Part shown: piece after piece, positions 17,196 through 25,668 of the stretch | How the letters are laid out: every line of letters begins with the position of its first letter | Numbering within the stretch: the first letter of the stretch is position 1 | Assembly: GCF_028748185.1 (NCBI RefSeq) | Contig: NZ_CP118164.1 | Coordinates: forward strand, 2,480,001 to 2,544,000 | Reading direction: 5' to 3' | Source: Bremerella sp. P1 | GTDB lineage: Bacteria; Planctomycetota; Planctomycetia; Pirellulales; Pirellulaceae | DNA: 64,000 nucleotides | Made by a program: the position numbers and the translations under genes | The notes under the pieces: model-generated | Databases searched by the model: none | The model's input: the letters and a program-made list of their open reading frames with translations, nothing else | What the model was told of the DNA's origin: nothing

Positions 17196-19445
17196 ATGAA
17201 AAAAACATGGATTCTTACGCCACTTCTGCTTGGCGTAGCGATGATTGGATGTACCGCTGAGACAGGCGACGTGGCCACCAAAGGGCTCCGCCAGGAAAGT
17301 GCGGCGCAGACTTCTACCGAAGGCTACTCCGATTTAAGTTCCGTCGACGAAGCGATGGTCCCTCTGGAAGACTTTGAACACCCCTTCGACGCTCCGATGA
17401 CGGCCCCGGCCGAATTGGATAGCGATGCCGCTCCGGGGGCAAACTACGGGCGAGCAACCAATGGCTCGACGCCGGCTCCTAAAACGGCGGAGCCAGCAAA
17501 TGAATCCGCCGAGTACAGTGGCAAGGCGATGCCGGCTCGGGTCGAAGAAACCGCTCCGGCTGCGGATCGCCTAAGCTCGCAGCTGGATGGCCAACCCATG
17601 TCGGGCGAACGCGACAAGCTACGTGCGTTGTCAGAATCGGCCAGCAAGGGCAAAGAGGCCCAGCTTCAGCAGATGGAGAAGTACTCCAAAGAGGTCAATG
17701 ACCTGAATAGCCGCTTCGCCATACCCGAGGGGGAAGCCAAGAAATCGGACGTCGCCAAGAGCGAAAACGCTCCAGCCCCAGAAGCTCCTCCAGCTCCAGG
17801 TAATGCCGCAGGCTTAGGAGGAGCCATGTTGGGTCCCGCAGCCGGCGATCCAGCGGCCCGCGTAGCCAGCAATCCGGTGCCTGCGCGAAAGCCACTGGAT
17901 AGCGCCCGAAGTCGAGGCGGAGAAGTCCGTGAATCGCGTCTCGGCAGAGAAGTCGAGGAATTAAGTCTCGATATGAAGAAGCCCGGCGACGGGGTCGGTC
18001 CTGGCGAAGGTGGCGACAAGTTTGAACCGATCGAAGAGAACGAGTACATCGCGGTGGCCGATCAGCCCTTGTCGACCTTCTCGATCGATGTCGACACGGC
18101 CAGCTACTCGAAGATTCGTTCGTACCTGAGCCAGTTCGGCCAACTGCCACCACGTGATGCGGTTCGCGTCGAAGAACTGGTCAACTACTTCACCTACGAC
18201 TACGCCACCCCAACCGACGAACATCCGTTCGCCGCCAACGTGGAAGTGGCCAGCTGCCCTTGGAACCCAGCCAATCGCCTGGTCCGAGTCGGCATCAAGG
18301 GGAAGGAAGTTGATACCGAAGATCGTCCGGCCAGTAACCTTGTGTTCCTGTTGGACGTTTCCGGCTCGATGAACAATCCCAACAAGCTTCCGCTGCTGAA
18401 GAAGGGCATGAAGATGCTCGTCGATCAGCTGGGCGAAAACGACAAGGTTTCGATCGTCGTCTACGCCGGTGCCGCTGGTATGGTTCTGGAACCAACCTAC
18501 GGTTATGAAAAAGCCAAGATCCTGGCAGCTTTGGATCGTCTGCAAGCAGGCGGTTCGACCAACGGTGGCCAAGGTATCAAGCTGGCCTACAAGACCGCTA
18601 CGGAGAACTTCATCCAAGGTGGAACCAACCGCGTGATCCTTTGCACCGACGGCGACTTCAACGTTGGTGAAACGAGCACCGGCGGGCTGGTCGGAATGGC
18701 CTCGGAGCAAGCCAAGAAGAACATCTACCTCAGCGTGATGGGCTTCGGTATCGGCAACCACAACGACTCGATGCTGGAACAGCTGTCCAACAAAGCCAAC
18801 GGTAACTACTCGTTCATCGATAACGAGAAGGAAGCCAAGAAGGTGCTTGTCGAACAGATGAGCGGCACGCTGCTGACGATCGCCAAGGACGTGAAGATCC
18901 AGATCGAGTTCAATCCAAAGAAGGTCGCTTCGTACCGCCTGGTCGGTTACGAAAACCGCCTGCTCGCTGCTCAGGACTTCAACGACGACAAGAAGGACGC
19001 CGGTGAAATCGGTGCCGGGCACACGGTCACCGCCTTCTACGAAATCGTGCCAGCTACCGGTGAGGGTGATACCGAAGTCGCTGCTGTCGATCCGAAGGTG
19101 GACGAGCTGAAGTATCAAACCAAGCCAGAAACGACCGAAGCCGCCGACACCAACGAGCTGATGACCTTGAAGCTGCGTTACAAGCAGCCTGAGGAAGACG
19201 TCAGCACGCTGATGACCTACCCAGTGGTTGATAGCGGCAATAAGTTCAACCAGGCCACCGGCGACTTCCAATTCGCCTCGGCCGTGGCCATGTTCGGCTT
19301 GAAGCTTCGCGGTAGCCACTTCCATCACGAAACCAACTTCGCTGAAATCGAAGAACTGGTCGCCTCGAACGTCGACGGCCCCGGTTCCTCGTACCGCGAA
19401 GAGTTTCTGGAAATGATCCGCCAGGTCGAACGACTGCAGAAGTAA
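17196..19445 (+). CDS. YfbK-like VWA lipoprotein, long paralogue
   Basis: 749 residues from the ATG at 17196. The N-terminus is a lipoprotein signal (TPLLLGVAMIGC). Residues about 20-280 are low-complexity and acidic (Ala, Pro, Glu, Ser). The conserved part begins ADQPLSTFSIDVDTASYSKI, the YfbK N-terminal region, followed by a VWA domain with MIDAS motif DVSGS (Asp387) and a C-terminal DUF3520-like region ending SSYREEFLEMIRQVERLQK. VWA domains of this type bind divalent metal and protein partners at the cell surface or in the periplasm. It is followed by its own terminator and then by a paralogue in the same direction. Confidence 0.93.
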   Translation: MKKTWILTPLLLGVAMIGCTAETGDVATKGLRQESAAQTSTEGYSDLSSVDEAMVPLEDFEHPFDAPMTAPAELDSDAAPGANYGRATNGSTPAPKTAEPANESAEYSGKAMPARVEETAPAADRLSSQLDGQPMSGERDKLRALSESASKGKEAQLQQMEKYSKEVNDLNSRFAIPEGEAKKSDVAKSENAPAPEAPPAPGNAAGLGGAMLGPAAGDPAARVASNPVPARKPLDSARSRGGEVRESRLGREVEELSLDMKKPGDGVGPGEGGDKFEPIEENEYIAVADQPLSTFSIDVDTASYSKIRSYLSQFGQLPPRDAVRVEELVNYFTYDYATPTDEHPFAANVEVASCPWNPANRLVRVGIKGKEVDTEDRPASNLVFLLDVSGSMNNPNKLPLLKKGMKMLVDQLGENDKVSIVVYAGAAGMVLEPTYGYEKAKILAALDRLQAGGSTNGGQGIKLAYKTATENFIQGGTNRVILCTDGDFNVGETSTGGLVGMASEQAKKNIYLSVMGFGIGNHNDSMLEQLSNKANGNYSFIDNEKEAKKVLVEQMSGTLLTIAKDVKIQIEFNPKKVASYRLVGYENRLLAAQDFNDDKKDAGEIGAGHTVTAFYEIVPATGEGDTEVAAVDPKVDELKYQTKPETTEAADTNELMTLKLRYKQPEEDVSTLMTYPVVDSGNKFNQATGDFQFASAVAMFGLKLRGSHFHHETNFAEIEELVASNVDGPGSSYREEFLEMIRQVERLQK

Positions 19446-19482
19446 GCCGGACAAGGAATCATTCCGACTTGTTCACTCGAAG

Positions 19483-19510
19483 GCCGCCTGCTCACTGCAG
19501 GCGGCTTTTT
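19483..19510 (+). terminator. Intrinsic terminator between the two VWA genes
   Basis: A perfect 9-bp stem GCCGCCTGC / GCAGGCGGC with loop TCACT is followed by five T. It implies that the two paralogues are separately transcribed. Confidence 0.92.
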
Positions 19511-19615
19511 CTTTCGATCTTCACAAACAATACGCATGACTCATTCGTGAAAGCTTGAGACACTGCGTTTAGCTCATGTTCGGTTACACGAATCACCCCA
19601 AGTGGAGTCTGTCCG

Positions 19616-21382
19616 ATGAAGCGAACTCTTCTGTTTTCGATGCTACTGTTGGCCGCTGGTGTCTTCGGCTGTAACGCCAAGCCTGATACGACCCCGCCGG
19701 GCAAGCTCTCGCAGGAAACCAACACCACGAACGAGAAGCTCAGTGAAGAAGTAGCGGCACCTGAGGAAGCAGCCGAGTCTGCGGAACTAGCCAGCGCGCT
19801 TCGAAAGACAAACGCTCCGCCGATCCAGGCCCCAAGAGCGATGTTTGAGGACGGCGGCGTGAGCGCGGGCGGCTATTATCCGTCGTCACGCCCTAATGCT
19901 CTCGCGGCTCTACCTGGCGGCCAGCCACTACCTGGCCAAGGCCAAGGGCCTGGCATCGGTGGTGATAAGTTCGACAAGATCGACGAGAACGGTTTCATTG
20001 CCGTCAGCGATCAACCGCTGTCGACCTTCTCGATCGATGTCGACACGGCTTCTTACTCCAAGATTCGCTCGTATCTCAGCAACTATCGCCAGCGGCCACC
20101 GGTCGATGCGGTGCGTATCGAAGAGATGGTGAACTACTTTGTTTACGATTACCCGGCACCGACCGATGATGAGCATCCCTTCGCAGCGTCGTTGGAGGTC
20201 GCCAATTGCCCGTGGAACCCCGATCATCGCCTGGCACGGGTGGCTCTGAAAGGAAAAGAGCTGGATCTCGAGAATCGTCCTTCCAGCAATCTCGTCTTTC
20301 TGCTCGACGTCTCCGGCTCGATGAGCCAGCCCAACAAGCTGCCGCTGCTCAAGCAAGGTATGAAGATGCTGGTCGATCAACTGAGCGAGAACGACATGAT
20401 TTCAATCGTCGTCTACGCCGGTGCCGCTGGCCTGGTTTTAGAGCCGACCCCCGGCGACCAGAAGGCCGAGATCATCAGTGCCCTCGATCAACTGCACGCT
20501 GGCGGTTCGACCAACGGAGGCGAAGGGATTCAGCTGGCGTACAAGATGGCCACCGATCATTTCCTGAAAGGGGCTACCAATCGCGTGCTGCTGTGCACCG
20601 ATGGCGACTTCAACGTTGGCACCACCAGCACCGGCGACCTGGTTCGCCTGGCCGAAGAGCACGCCAAGAAGAACATCTACTTGAGCATCCTCGGCTTTGG
20701 CAACGACAACCACAACGACTCGCTGCTGGAACAACTATCGAACAAGGCCAACGGCAACTACACGTTCATCGATAGCCAACAAGAAGCGAAAAAGGTTCTC
20801 GTCGAGCAAATGGCCGGCACGCTGGTCACCATTGCCAAAGACGTCAAAATTCAGGTCGAATTTAATCCCACGAAAGTCGCCGCCTATCGCCTGGTAGGCT
20901 ACGAAAACCGATTGCTCAAAGCCGAAGACTTCAACGACGACAAAAAAGACGCCGGTGAAATCGGTGCCGGGCACACGGTCACCGCGTTCTACGAGATCGT
21001 TCCCTTCGGTACCGAGACCACCGTAACCGGCAAGGTCGACGACCTGAAGTATCAAACCGAACGCGTCCCTTCCGAGGCCGCGAGTTCCGACGAACTGTTG
21101 ACGCTCAAGCTGCGTTACAAGCAGCCTGAATCGGACACCAGCACGTTGATGACTTCAACGATCGTCGACGAAGGCCAGGAGTTCGCCAAAGCGAGTGGCG
21201 ACTTCCAATTCGCCGCGGCTGTCGCGATGTTCGGTATGTTGCTGCGTGACAGCGAGCAAACCAAAGACACCAGCTACGCCGCCATCGAAGAAATCGCCGC
21301 CCCATACGCAGGCGGCCCAGGCTCTTCGTATCGTGAAGAATTCCTGGAACTGGTCCGCCTGGCCGAAGGATTGCAGAAGTAA
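19616..21382 (+). CDS. YfbK-like VWA lipoprotein, short paralogue
   Basis: 588 residues. Lipoprotein signal MKRTLLFSMLLLAAGVFGC (lipobox VFGC), a shorter variable region (about 20-115), then the same architecture as the upstream gene: SDQPLSTFSIDVDTASYSKI, VWA with MIDAS DVSGS (Asp231) and the DUF3520-like tail ending SSYREEFLELVRLAEGLQK. The conserved parts are nearly superposable with the upstream paralogue while the N-terminal linkers differ, so this is a tandem duplication that has diverged in the linker. A very strong terminator follows. Confidence 0.93.
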   Translation: MKRTLLFSMLLLAAGVFGCNAKPDTTPPGKLSQETNTTNEKLSEEVAAPEEAAESAELASALRKTNAPPIQAPRAMFEDGGVSAGGYYPSSRPNALAALPGGQPLPGQGQGPGIGGDKFDKIDENGFIAVSDQPLSTFSIDVDTASYSKIRSYLSNYRQRPPVDAVRIEEMVNYFVYDYPAPTDDEHPFAASLEVANCPWNPDHRLARVALKGKELDLENRPSSNLVFLLDVSGSMSQPNKLPLLKQGMKMLVDQLSENDMISIVVYAGAAGLVLEPTPGDQKAEIISALDQLHAGGSTNGGEGIQLAYKMATDHFLKGATNRVLLCTDGDFNVGTTSTGDLVRLAEEHAKKNIYLSILGFGNDNHNDSLLEQLSNKANGNYTFIDSQQEAKKVLVEQMAGTLVTIAKDVKIQVEFNPTKVAAYRLVGYENRLLKAEDFNDDKKDAGEIGAGHTVTAFYEIVPFGTETTVTGKVDDLKYQTERVPSEAASSDELLTLKLRYKQPESDTSTLMTSTIVDEGQEFAKASGDFQFAAAVAMFGMLLRDSEQTKDTSYAAIEEIAAPYAGGPGSSYREEFLELVRLAEGLQK

Positions 21383-21408
21383 GCTGATAAGGCTATCGGC
21401 TCACGGCA

Positions 21409-21443
21409 CATGCCCAAGCGGTTTCGCTTGGGCATGTTGCGTT
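21409..21443 (+). terminator. Strong hairpin after the second VWA gene
   Basis: A perfect 12-bp stem CATGCCCAAGCG / CGCTTGGGCATG closed by GTTT, followed by a T-rich but imperfect tail. Confidence 0.8.
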
Positions 21444-21539
21444 TCGAAGGTACGCGCGGTGCATCATTCAACTCAGCAAGGCCTAACGCTACAATCGATT
21501 TGACACCGATCACGATCACCAACTCAGGAACTCCTCCCT

Positions 21540-22040
21540 ATGCCTGATCCCGCACATGTTGTCCCGACGGCTCCCAATGACGATACGATGCGTCTGCTTG
21601 ATCTGGTGGCGGAAGATGCAGCGGAACTTTTGGGCGTGTCCCTCAGCGATTCTCCGAAGTCCATTGTCGAGGCCGTCAACGAGTGCGTGTGCGATATTCA
21701 AAAAGGGGGCGGGCCGGAACTCAGCGAAGACGAAGATATCGTCATGCTGCTGGGTGCTTTGTGGGGCAATCAGCTGGTGAAGCAGTTGGGTTGGCGGTGG
21801 ACCAATATCGATCTCACGGATCGCGATCCCCCCTTCAAAGCGATCGGCGTGGTATCGCCCGATTTAGACAAAGTGATCTACCCGTTCAACTTCGTCTCGC
21901 TCTGCTTGGAAAAAGACGTCCTGGTGAACATCTTGCTTGTTTACAACGTGCTGGTCGACAAGCCTGAATCGGCGGTGTACCAGCCCGGCTCGTGCGAAAA
22001 CGTGATGATCCGCATCCAGCACATTGTTCCGCCGGAGTAA
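21540..22040 (+). CDS. Hypothetical protein
   Basis: 166 residues, acidic, no signal peptide and no membrane helix. I do not recognise the family. The middle (MLLGALWGNQLVKQLGWRWTNIDL) resembles small globular domains in which a helix carrying WGxQL precedes a beta sheet that starts with a tryptophan pair. It ends six bases before the next gene, so the two form a pair. It belongs to the 21.5-23.7 kb block of unknown genes and could be accessory. Confidence 0.7.
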   Translation: MPDPAHVVPTAPNDDTMRLLDLVAEDAAELLGVSLSDSPKSIVEAVNECVCDIQKGGGPELSEDEDIVMLLGALWGNQLVKQLGWRWTNIDLTDRDPPFKAIGVVSPDLDKVIYPFNFVSLCLEKDVLVNILLVYNVLVDKPESAVYQPGSCENVMIRIQHIVPPE

Positions 22041-22046
22041 GGCTGG

Positions 22047-22721
22047 ATGATCGTCAATCGAGTCCTCTTCACATTCGGAATTCTGTTGGTCGTCGTACTA
22101 GGTGTCGATGCGATCGCTGCTTGCTGGAACCTGGCGACGATGCAGCCGACGCCGGCCGTACCGTTCGCCTCGCACCCGCTCAGCAAATCGCGGCCCAACA
22201 CATCGCTGTTGGAAACCGACGAGATTGTGTCGGAAAGTTTCAACTCGTTTCAATTCTTTCGCTTTGATGCGACGAACTACTATATCGAAGAGTTCTACTT
22301 CAAAAGATCCGGCGAAGGCATCTATCGCTTCATCGATTTCCGCGTCCCGGATTACCCGGTGATGCAAACCGAGATCAAAGTAAACGAGTGGGAAATCGCA
22401 GCGATTTGTGCCATCTTACGAAACGCTGACTTTTGCACGCTCGACGATCGGTACGAAGCCGATATCCCGATTCAACATTGGATGGCCATCCACGTCGAAA
22501 GCCAAGGCGTAGCAAAACAAGTTGCATGTTACGAACACTATCCCAAACGATTCACTCGAATCGTCAAATACCTGGACAGAAGCTTCCTGCCTAGCTTTGG
22601 ACTTCATGCCCGAAAATACGAACCGATGCCCGAGGATGAAGCCGACCAATGGAAACACTTCATGATCGGCATGCCGTTACCAGATGACTGGGCGACCCAA
22701 AAAGACGCGTCCGACAAGTAG
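22047..22721 (+). CDS. Hypothetical membrane-anchored protein
   Basis: 224 residues with one N-terminal hydrophobic helix (VLFTFGILLVVVLGVDAIAA) and an outside domain rich in aromatic and charged residues (FYFKRSGEGIYRFIDFRV, WEIAAICAILRNADFCTLDD). Family not recognised. It is co-transcribed with the gene six bases upstream. Its last eight codons and stop lie inside a copy of a 78-base repeat whose second copy spans the efp stop and terminator, so the present C-terminus (about TQKDASDK) may have been created by a recombination event. Confidence 0.7.
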   Translation: MIVNRVLFTFGILLVVVLGVDAIAACWNLATMQPTPAVPFASHPLSKSRPNTSLLETDEIVSESFNSFQFFRFDATNYYIEEFYFKRSGEGIYRFIDFRVPDYPVMQTEIKVNEWEIAAICAILRNADFCTLDDRYEADIPIQHWMAIHVESQGVAKQVACYEHYPKRFTRIVKYLDRSFLPSFGLHARKYEPMPEDEADQWKHFMIGMPLPDDWATQKDASDK

Positions 22722-22776
22722 CCGAGCGTTTCCCGTTGATTCGTGTTGTCGAAGCTGCGTTTACTTCTTCACGCGT
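22699..22776. repeat. Direct repeat of the efp 3' end and terminator, copy 1
   Basis: Aligned by hand with 23765-23842, about 65 of 78 positions agree, including 25 consecutive identical bases (22718-22742 against 23784-23808) and 16 more (22761-22776 against 23827-23842). Copy 2 contains the last codons and stop of efp plus its terminator. Copy 1 overlaps the 3' ends of two unrelated convergent genes. The two copies are in the same orientation and about 1.07 kb apart. Confidence 0.85.
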
Positions 22777-23056
22777 CTTTGCCGCTCGGATTCCACTGGT
22801 GCTTTGCATTCGTCGCGATGTACGTTTCGACCTCTTCCTCTTCGATGTCGATCCAATCGCTATCGGTAACTTTCAGCGTCTCGTTACCTTCGGATAGCGC
22901 GTCCGCTTCGTTATCATGCGGCGTCATGCCAAACGGAGCGGCCTTGCCGTCGACGACCATATATAGCGACAAATACCACATGCCCAGCACTTCAGAGTAG
23001 AAGACTGTTCCGGCGGCTAGTCGTTTGGCTCTTCGTTTGGAAAGGACGAGTTTCAT
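22769..23056 (-). CDS. Small hypothetical protein
   Basis: 95 residues from the ATG at 23056; a TTG two codons upstream is less likely. It is basic at the start (MKLVLSKRRAKRLAAG) and acidic at the end (DIEEEEVETYIAT). No signal peptide. It reads like a compact single-domain protein (GTVFYSEVLGMWYLSLYMVV) of no recognised family. The preceding LRR gene ends nine bases upstream of this ATG, so they are co-transcribed. The stop lies inside the direct repeat that copies the end of efp. Confidence 0.6.
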   Translation of the reverse strand: MKLVLSKRRAKRLAAGTVFYSEVLGMWYLSLYMVVDGKAAPFGMTPHDNEADALSEGNETLKVTDSDWIDIEEEEVETYIATNAKHQWNPSGKDA

Positions 23057-23065
23057 GGGCAAGTC

Positions 23066-23692
23066 TTACTGCTTACTTGCGTCCAACACCACTTCTTCCC
23101 CATCGACGAATAGCTGTTTCAGGCTCGGTATCGCTTGAATATCGTTTAGCGTGATGCCGGTGAGTTCGACGTCGTTCAAACGAAGCGTTTCCAAGTTGGG
23201 GATTTGCTGGATCACCTTGAGCCCTTCTTCGGTGATCGCGGAATTGCGAATCGTGAGAATTTTCAGTTTCTCGAGGCCTGTCAGGTGCTTCAGCGGGACG
23301 GGATCGATCTTGATATCTGCCAGTGTTATCACCTCGAGACTCTTAAGATCCTTACAGTAGGTAAGGCTCTGGGAGTCAATCTTTTCGCCTGACAACGATA
23401 ACCGCTTCAAATGCTTCAGCGTCTTGATGGCCACCAGTCCCTCGCTAGTGATCGCCGTGTCACGAATGATCAGTTGTTCCATTTCTAGAAAGTGTTTGAA
23501 ATAACCCAAATCTTCGTTCGTGAATTGGGATCCCTTGAGCATCACAAACCGAACGCGCATCAGCTTCTTACTGCCGTGAACGGTACCTCCCTTTTGCTTC
23601 AAGGCTTGGACGGCGTCGTCTACCGAGAGACCATCCGACGGAGGGAACTGGCAAACCAGAGCAACGGACAAGCTGAAAATCACCGGGAACAT
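23066..23692 (-). CDS. Secreted leucine-rich-repeat protein
   Basis: 208 residues with a signal peptide (MFPVIFSLSVALVCQ) and five to six short LRR units of about 23 residues: FLEMEQLIIRDTAITSEGLV, HLKRLSLSGEKIDSQSL, LEVITLADIKIDPVPL, KLKILTIRNSAITEEGLKV, NLETLRLNDVELTGITLN. The L-x-x-L-x-L-x-x-T-x-I-T-x-x-G-L pattern is the ribonuclease-inhibitor-like form common in planctomycetes. Probably a periplasmic protein-binding scaffold. It is the first gene of a two-gene minus-strand unit lying between two copies of the efp-tail repeat. Confidence 0.85.
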   Translation of the reverse strand: MFPVIFSLSVALVCQFPPSDGLSVDDAVQALKQKGGTVHGSKKLMRVRFVMLKGSQFTNEDLGYFKHFLEMEQLIIRDTAITSEGLVAIKTLKHLKRLSLSGEKIDSQSLTYCKDLKSLEVITLADIKIDPVPLKHLTGLEKLKILTIRNSAITEEGLKVIQQIPNLETLRLNDVELTGITLNDIQAIPSLKQLFVDGEEVVLDASKQ

Positions 23693-23761
23693 AGGACAAG
23701 ATCCGCTTGAGGGAAAGGAAAGGCCTTTCGACTGATTTTCCCGATGGAGCGTGGTGAAGTC

Positions 23762-23797
23762 AAAAAAAAGAAACGCCCGACATGTAGCCGAGCGTTT
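23762..23797 (-). terminator. Intrinsic terminator of efp
   Basis: Read on the minus strand: AAACGCTCGG pairs with the mirrored CGGGCGTTT across a loop of about nine bases, followed by a run of eight T. It lies 30 bases after the efp stop and half of it falls in the repeated segment. Confidence 0.85.
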
Positions 23798-23842
23798 CCC
23801 GTTGATTCAAGCTGTCAATCGCGTGATTACTTCTTCACGCGT
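23765..23842. repeat. Direct repeat of the efp 3' end and terminator, copy 2 (native)
   Basis: This copy covers the last five codons and stop of efp and its terminator, so it is probably the original. The matching segment is 22699-22776. Confidence 0.85.
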
Positions 23843-24393
23843 TCGACGTAGCTGCCGTCGCGGGTGTCGACCTTGATGACGTCGCCCAGGTTCACAAACA
23901 TGGGAACCTGGATCTCGGCGCCCGTTTCGATGGTGGCTGGCTTGGTCACGTTGGTGGCCGTGTTGCCCTTGGCACCTGGCTCGCAGTAGGTGACTTCCAT
24001 TTCGACCTGCATCGGCGGGGTCATGTCCAGCGGGTTGCCGTTGAACAAGGTCATCATGCACTTCATGCCGTCCTTCAGGAACTTCCAGCCATCGCCCACG
24101 GCGTCGGCATCGAGTTCGTACTGCTCGAACGATTCGTTGTCCATGAAGACCCAGGTATCGCCTTGCTTGTATAAATACTGCACGTCGGTTTCTTCGACGT
24201 CGGCGGATTCCAGCGTTTCACCACCACGCCAGGTACGGTCCAAGTTGGTGCCGCGGATCAGGTTCTTGAGCTTACACTTGTACAGCGCGTTCCCCTTGCC
24301 TGGCTTCACGAAGTTGCACTCGGTCATGATGTACGGTTCGCCGTCGATCTGGACCTTCAAACCTTTACGAAAATCGCTGGTACTGTATTGCAC
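23827..24393 (-). CDS. efp: Translation elongation factor P
   Basis: 188 residues, normal length. KOW-like N-terminal domain with the tip loop VKPGKGNA carrying Lys33, the residue equivalent to the beta-lysylated lysine of the E. coli protein; then the two OB domains (TDVQYLYKQGDTWVFMD, ending VPMFVNLGDVIKVDTRDGSY). EF-P relieves ribosome stalling at polyproline. The lysine tip and the divergent epmB gene 76 bases away indicate lysyl modification by the EpmA/EpmB route. EpmA is not in the window. Confidence 0.97.
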   Translation of the reverse strand: MQYSTSDFRKGLKVQIDGEPYIMTECNFVKPGKGNALYKCKLKNLIRGTNLDRTWRGGETLESADVEETDVQYLYKQGDTWVFMDNESFEQYELDADAVGDGWKFLKDGMKCMMTLFNGNPLDMTPPMQVEMEVTYCEPGAKGNTATNVTKPATIETGAEIQVPMFVNLGDVIKVDTRDGSYVERVKK

Positions 24394-24469
24394 GTGGGGA
24401 CTCGCTGAAAAAAGATATCCGTCGCTTCAGGGCGCCTTCCGCCCCTGTCCATTTCGGTAAAATGGAAAG

Positions 24470-25516
24470 ATGAACATTGTAACTACCGATTCGCAATCTG
24501 CGAGTAGCAATTGTATCGCGAACCCCGCCACGTCGCCTAGCGAGGGTTGGAAGGCCTCGATGCGGGCTGCTTTTCGCCGCGCATCCGACCTGGCCGAGTA
24601 CCTTCAGCTGCCCGAAAGCTGCTGGCAAACCGGTCAGGCAGCGGCCGATGACTTCCCCCTGTTCGTCCCACGCGAGTTCGCCGCCAAGATGCAGCCGGGC
24701 GATTCTCGCGATCCCCTGCTCCGCCAAGTGCTTCCCGTCGAGCAGGAAACCATTGCCACAAAAGGGTTTACGGCAAATCCCGTCGGCGACAACGAAGCGG
24801 CTCTGACGCCAGGCCTTCTGCAAAAGTACCATGGCCGGGCCCTGATGGTGACCACCGGGGCGTGTGCCGTGCATTGCCGGTACTGCTTCCGGCGGCATTT
24901 CCCTTACGGGGAAGGCCCCAAGGGGATCGACGCGTGGAGTTCGGCCCTGGCGGCGATCCACCAGGACGAAAGCCTTCACGAAATCTTGTTATCTGGCGGA
25001 GATCCGCTGACCCTGACCGACGGCATTCTGCGGCAACTGGCCGAAAAAATCGCCCATGCCCAGCACATCCGCCGCCTGCGACTTCATACGCGGCTGCCGG
25101 TGATGATCCCCAGCCGGGTGAACGACTCGCTGCTGGCCTGGCTGACCGGCACGCGGCTCAAGCCGTTTGTGGTCATTCATGTGAACCATCCCCAGGAACT
25201 GGGGGACGATGTCTCCGAGGCGCTGGCGCTTCTGAGCGAGGCCCACGTTCCCCTGCTCAATCAAAGCGTGCTCCTGGCCGGGGTAAACGACAACGCCCAG
25301 ACGCTGATCGAGCTGTCGGAAAAACTGCTCGATTTGAACGTCATGCCGTATTACCTGCATCAGCTCGACCGCGTGCAAGGCGCCGCCCACTTCGAGGTCC
25401 CACGAGCCGAGGGACTGCGCATTCTGGAAACAATGCGAAGTCGCCTGCCAGGCTACGCGGTACCGCGCTACGTCGAGGAAATCGCTGGGGATACCAGCAA
25501 GCGGGTGATCGGTTAG
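24470..25516 (+). CDS. epmB: EF-P beta-lysylation protein EpmB (lysine 2,3-aminomutase family)
   Basis: 348 residues. Radical-SAM cluster motif C-x3-C-x2-C is at Cys132, Cys136, Cys139 (TTGACAVHCRYCFRRHFPY). Other family blocks are ILLSGGDPLTLTD, RLRLHTRLPVMIPSRV, HVNHPQEL and MPYYLHQLDRVQGAAHFEV. The short C-terminus after LPGYAVPRYVEEIAGD is that of EpmB and not of catabolic KamA. It makes (R)-beta-lysine used on EF-P Lys33. Divergent pairing with efp supports the assignment. Confidence 0.95.
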   Translation: MNIVTTDSQSASSNCIANPATSPSEGWKASMRAAFRRASDLAEYLQLPESCWQTGQAAADDFPLFVPREFAAKMQPGDSRDPLLRQVLPVEQETIATKGFTANPVGDNEAALTPGLLQKYHGRALMVTTGACAVHCRYCFRRHFPYGEGPKGIDAWSSALAAIHQDESLHEILLSGGDPLTLTDGILRQLAEKIAHAQHIRRLRLHTRLPVMIPSRVNDSLLAWLTGTRLKPFVVIHVNHPQELGDDVSEALALLSEAHVPLLNQSVLLAGVNDNAQTLIELSEKLLDLNVMPYYLHQLDRVQGAAHFEVPRAEGLRILETMRSRLPGYAVPRYVEEIAGDTSKRVIG

Positions 25517-25548
25517 TCGGCCGATGGTGAACGCGCACGCGCGATCTG

Positions 25549-25572
25549 GTCCCCTCGCCCCTAGGGGAAGAG
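25549..25572. repeat. Partial copy of the GTCCCCTC palindromic repeat
   Basis: GTCCCCTCGCCCC followed by TAGGGGAAGAG makes an imperfect palindrome related to the copies at 25669-25709 and 37826-37860. It lies in the epmB to 25716 gap, where both copies may act as terminators for the convergent genes. Confidence 0.6.
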
Positions 25573-25668
25573 CGTTAGCGTGAAGGGCATCTCGCTTGTT
25601 GGCAGCGCATGCGTGTTCCGTTTGTTGCGGAAGCTTTGTTTGGTGTGGTGAGCTAACGGTCGTTCAGT

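Noticed and set aside
17961-19454. Minus-strand frame of about 497 codons across the first VWA gene
   Set aside because: Shadow of a strongly supported VWA gene. Composition is atypical and there is no start signal.
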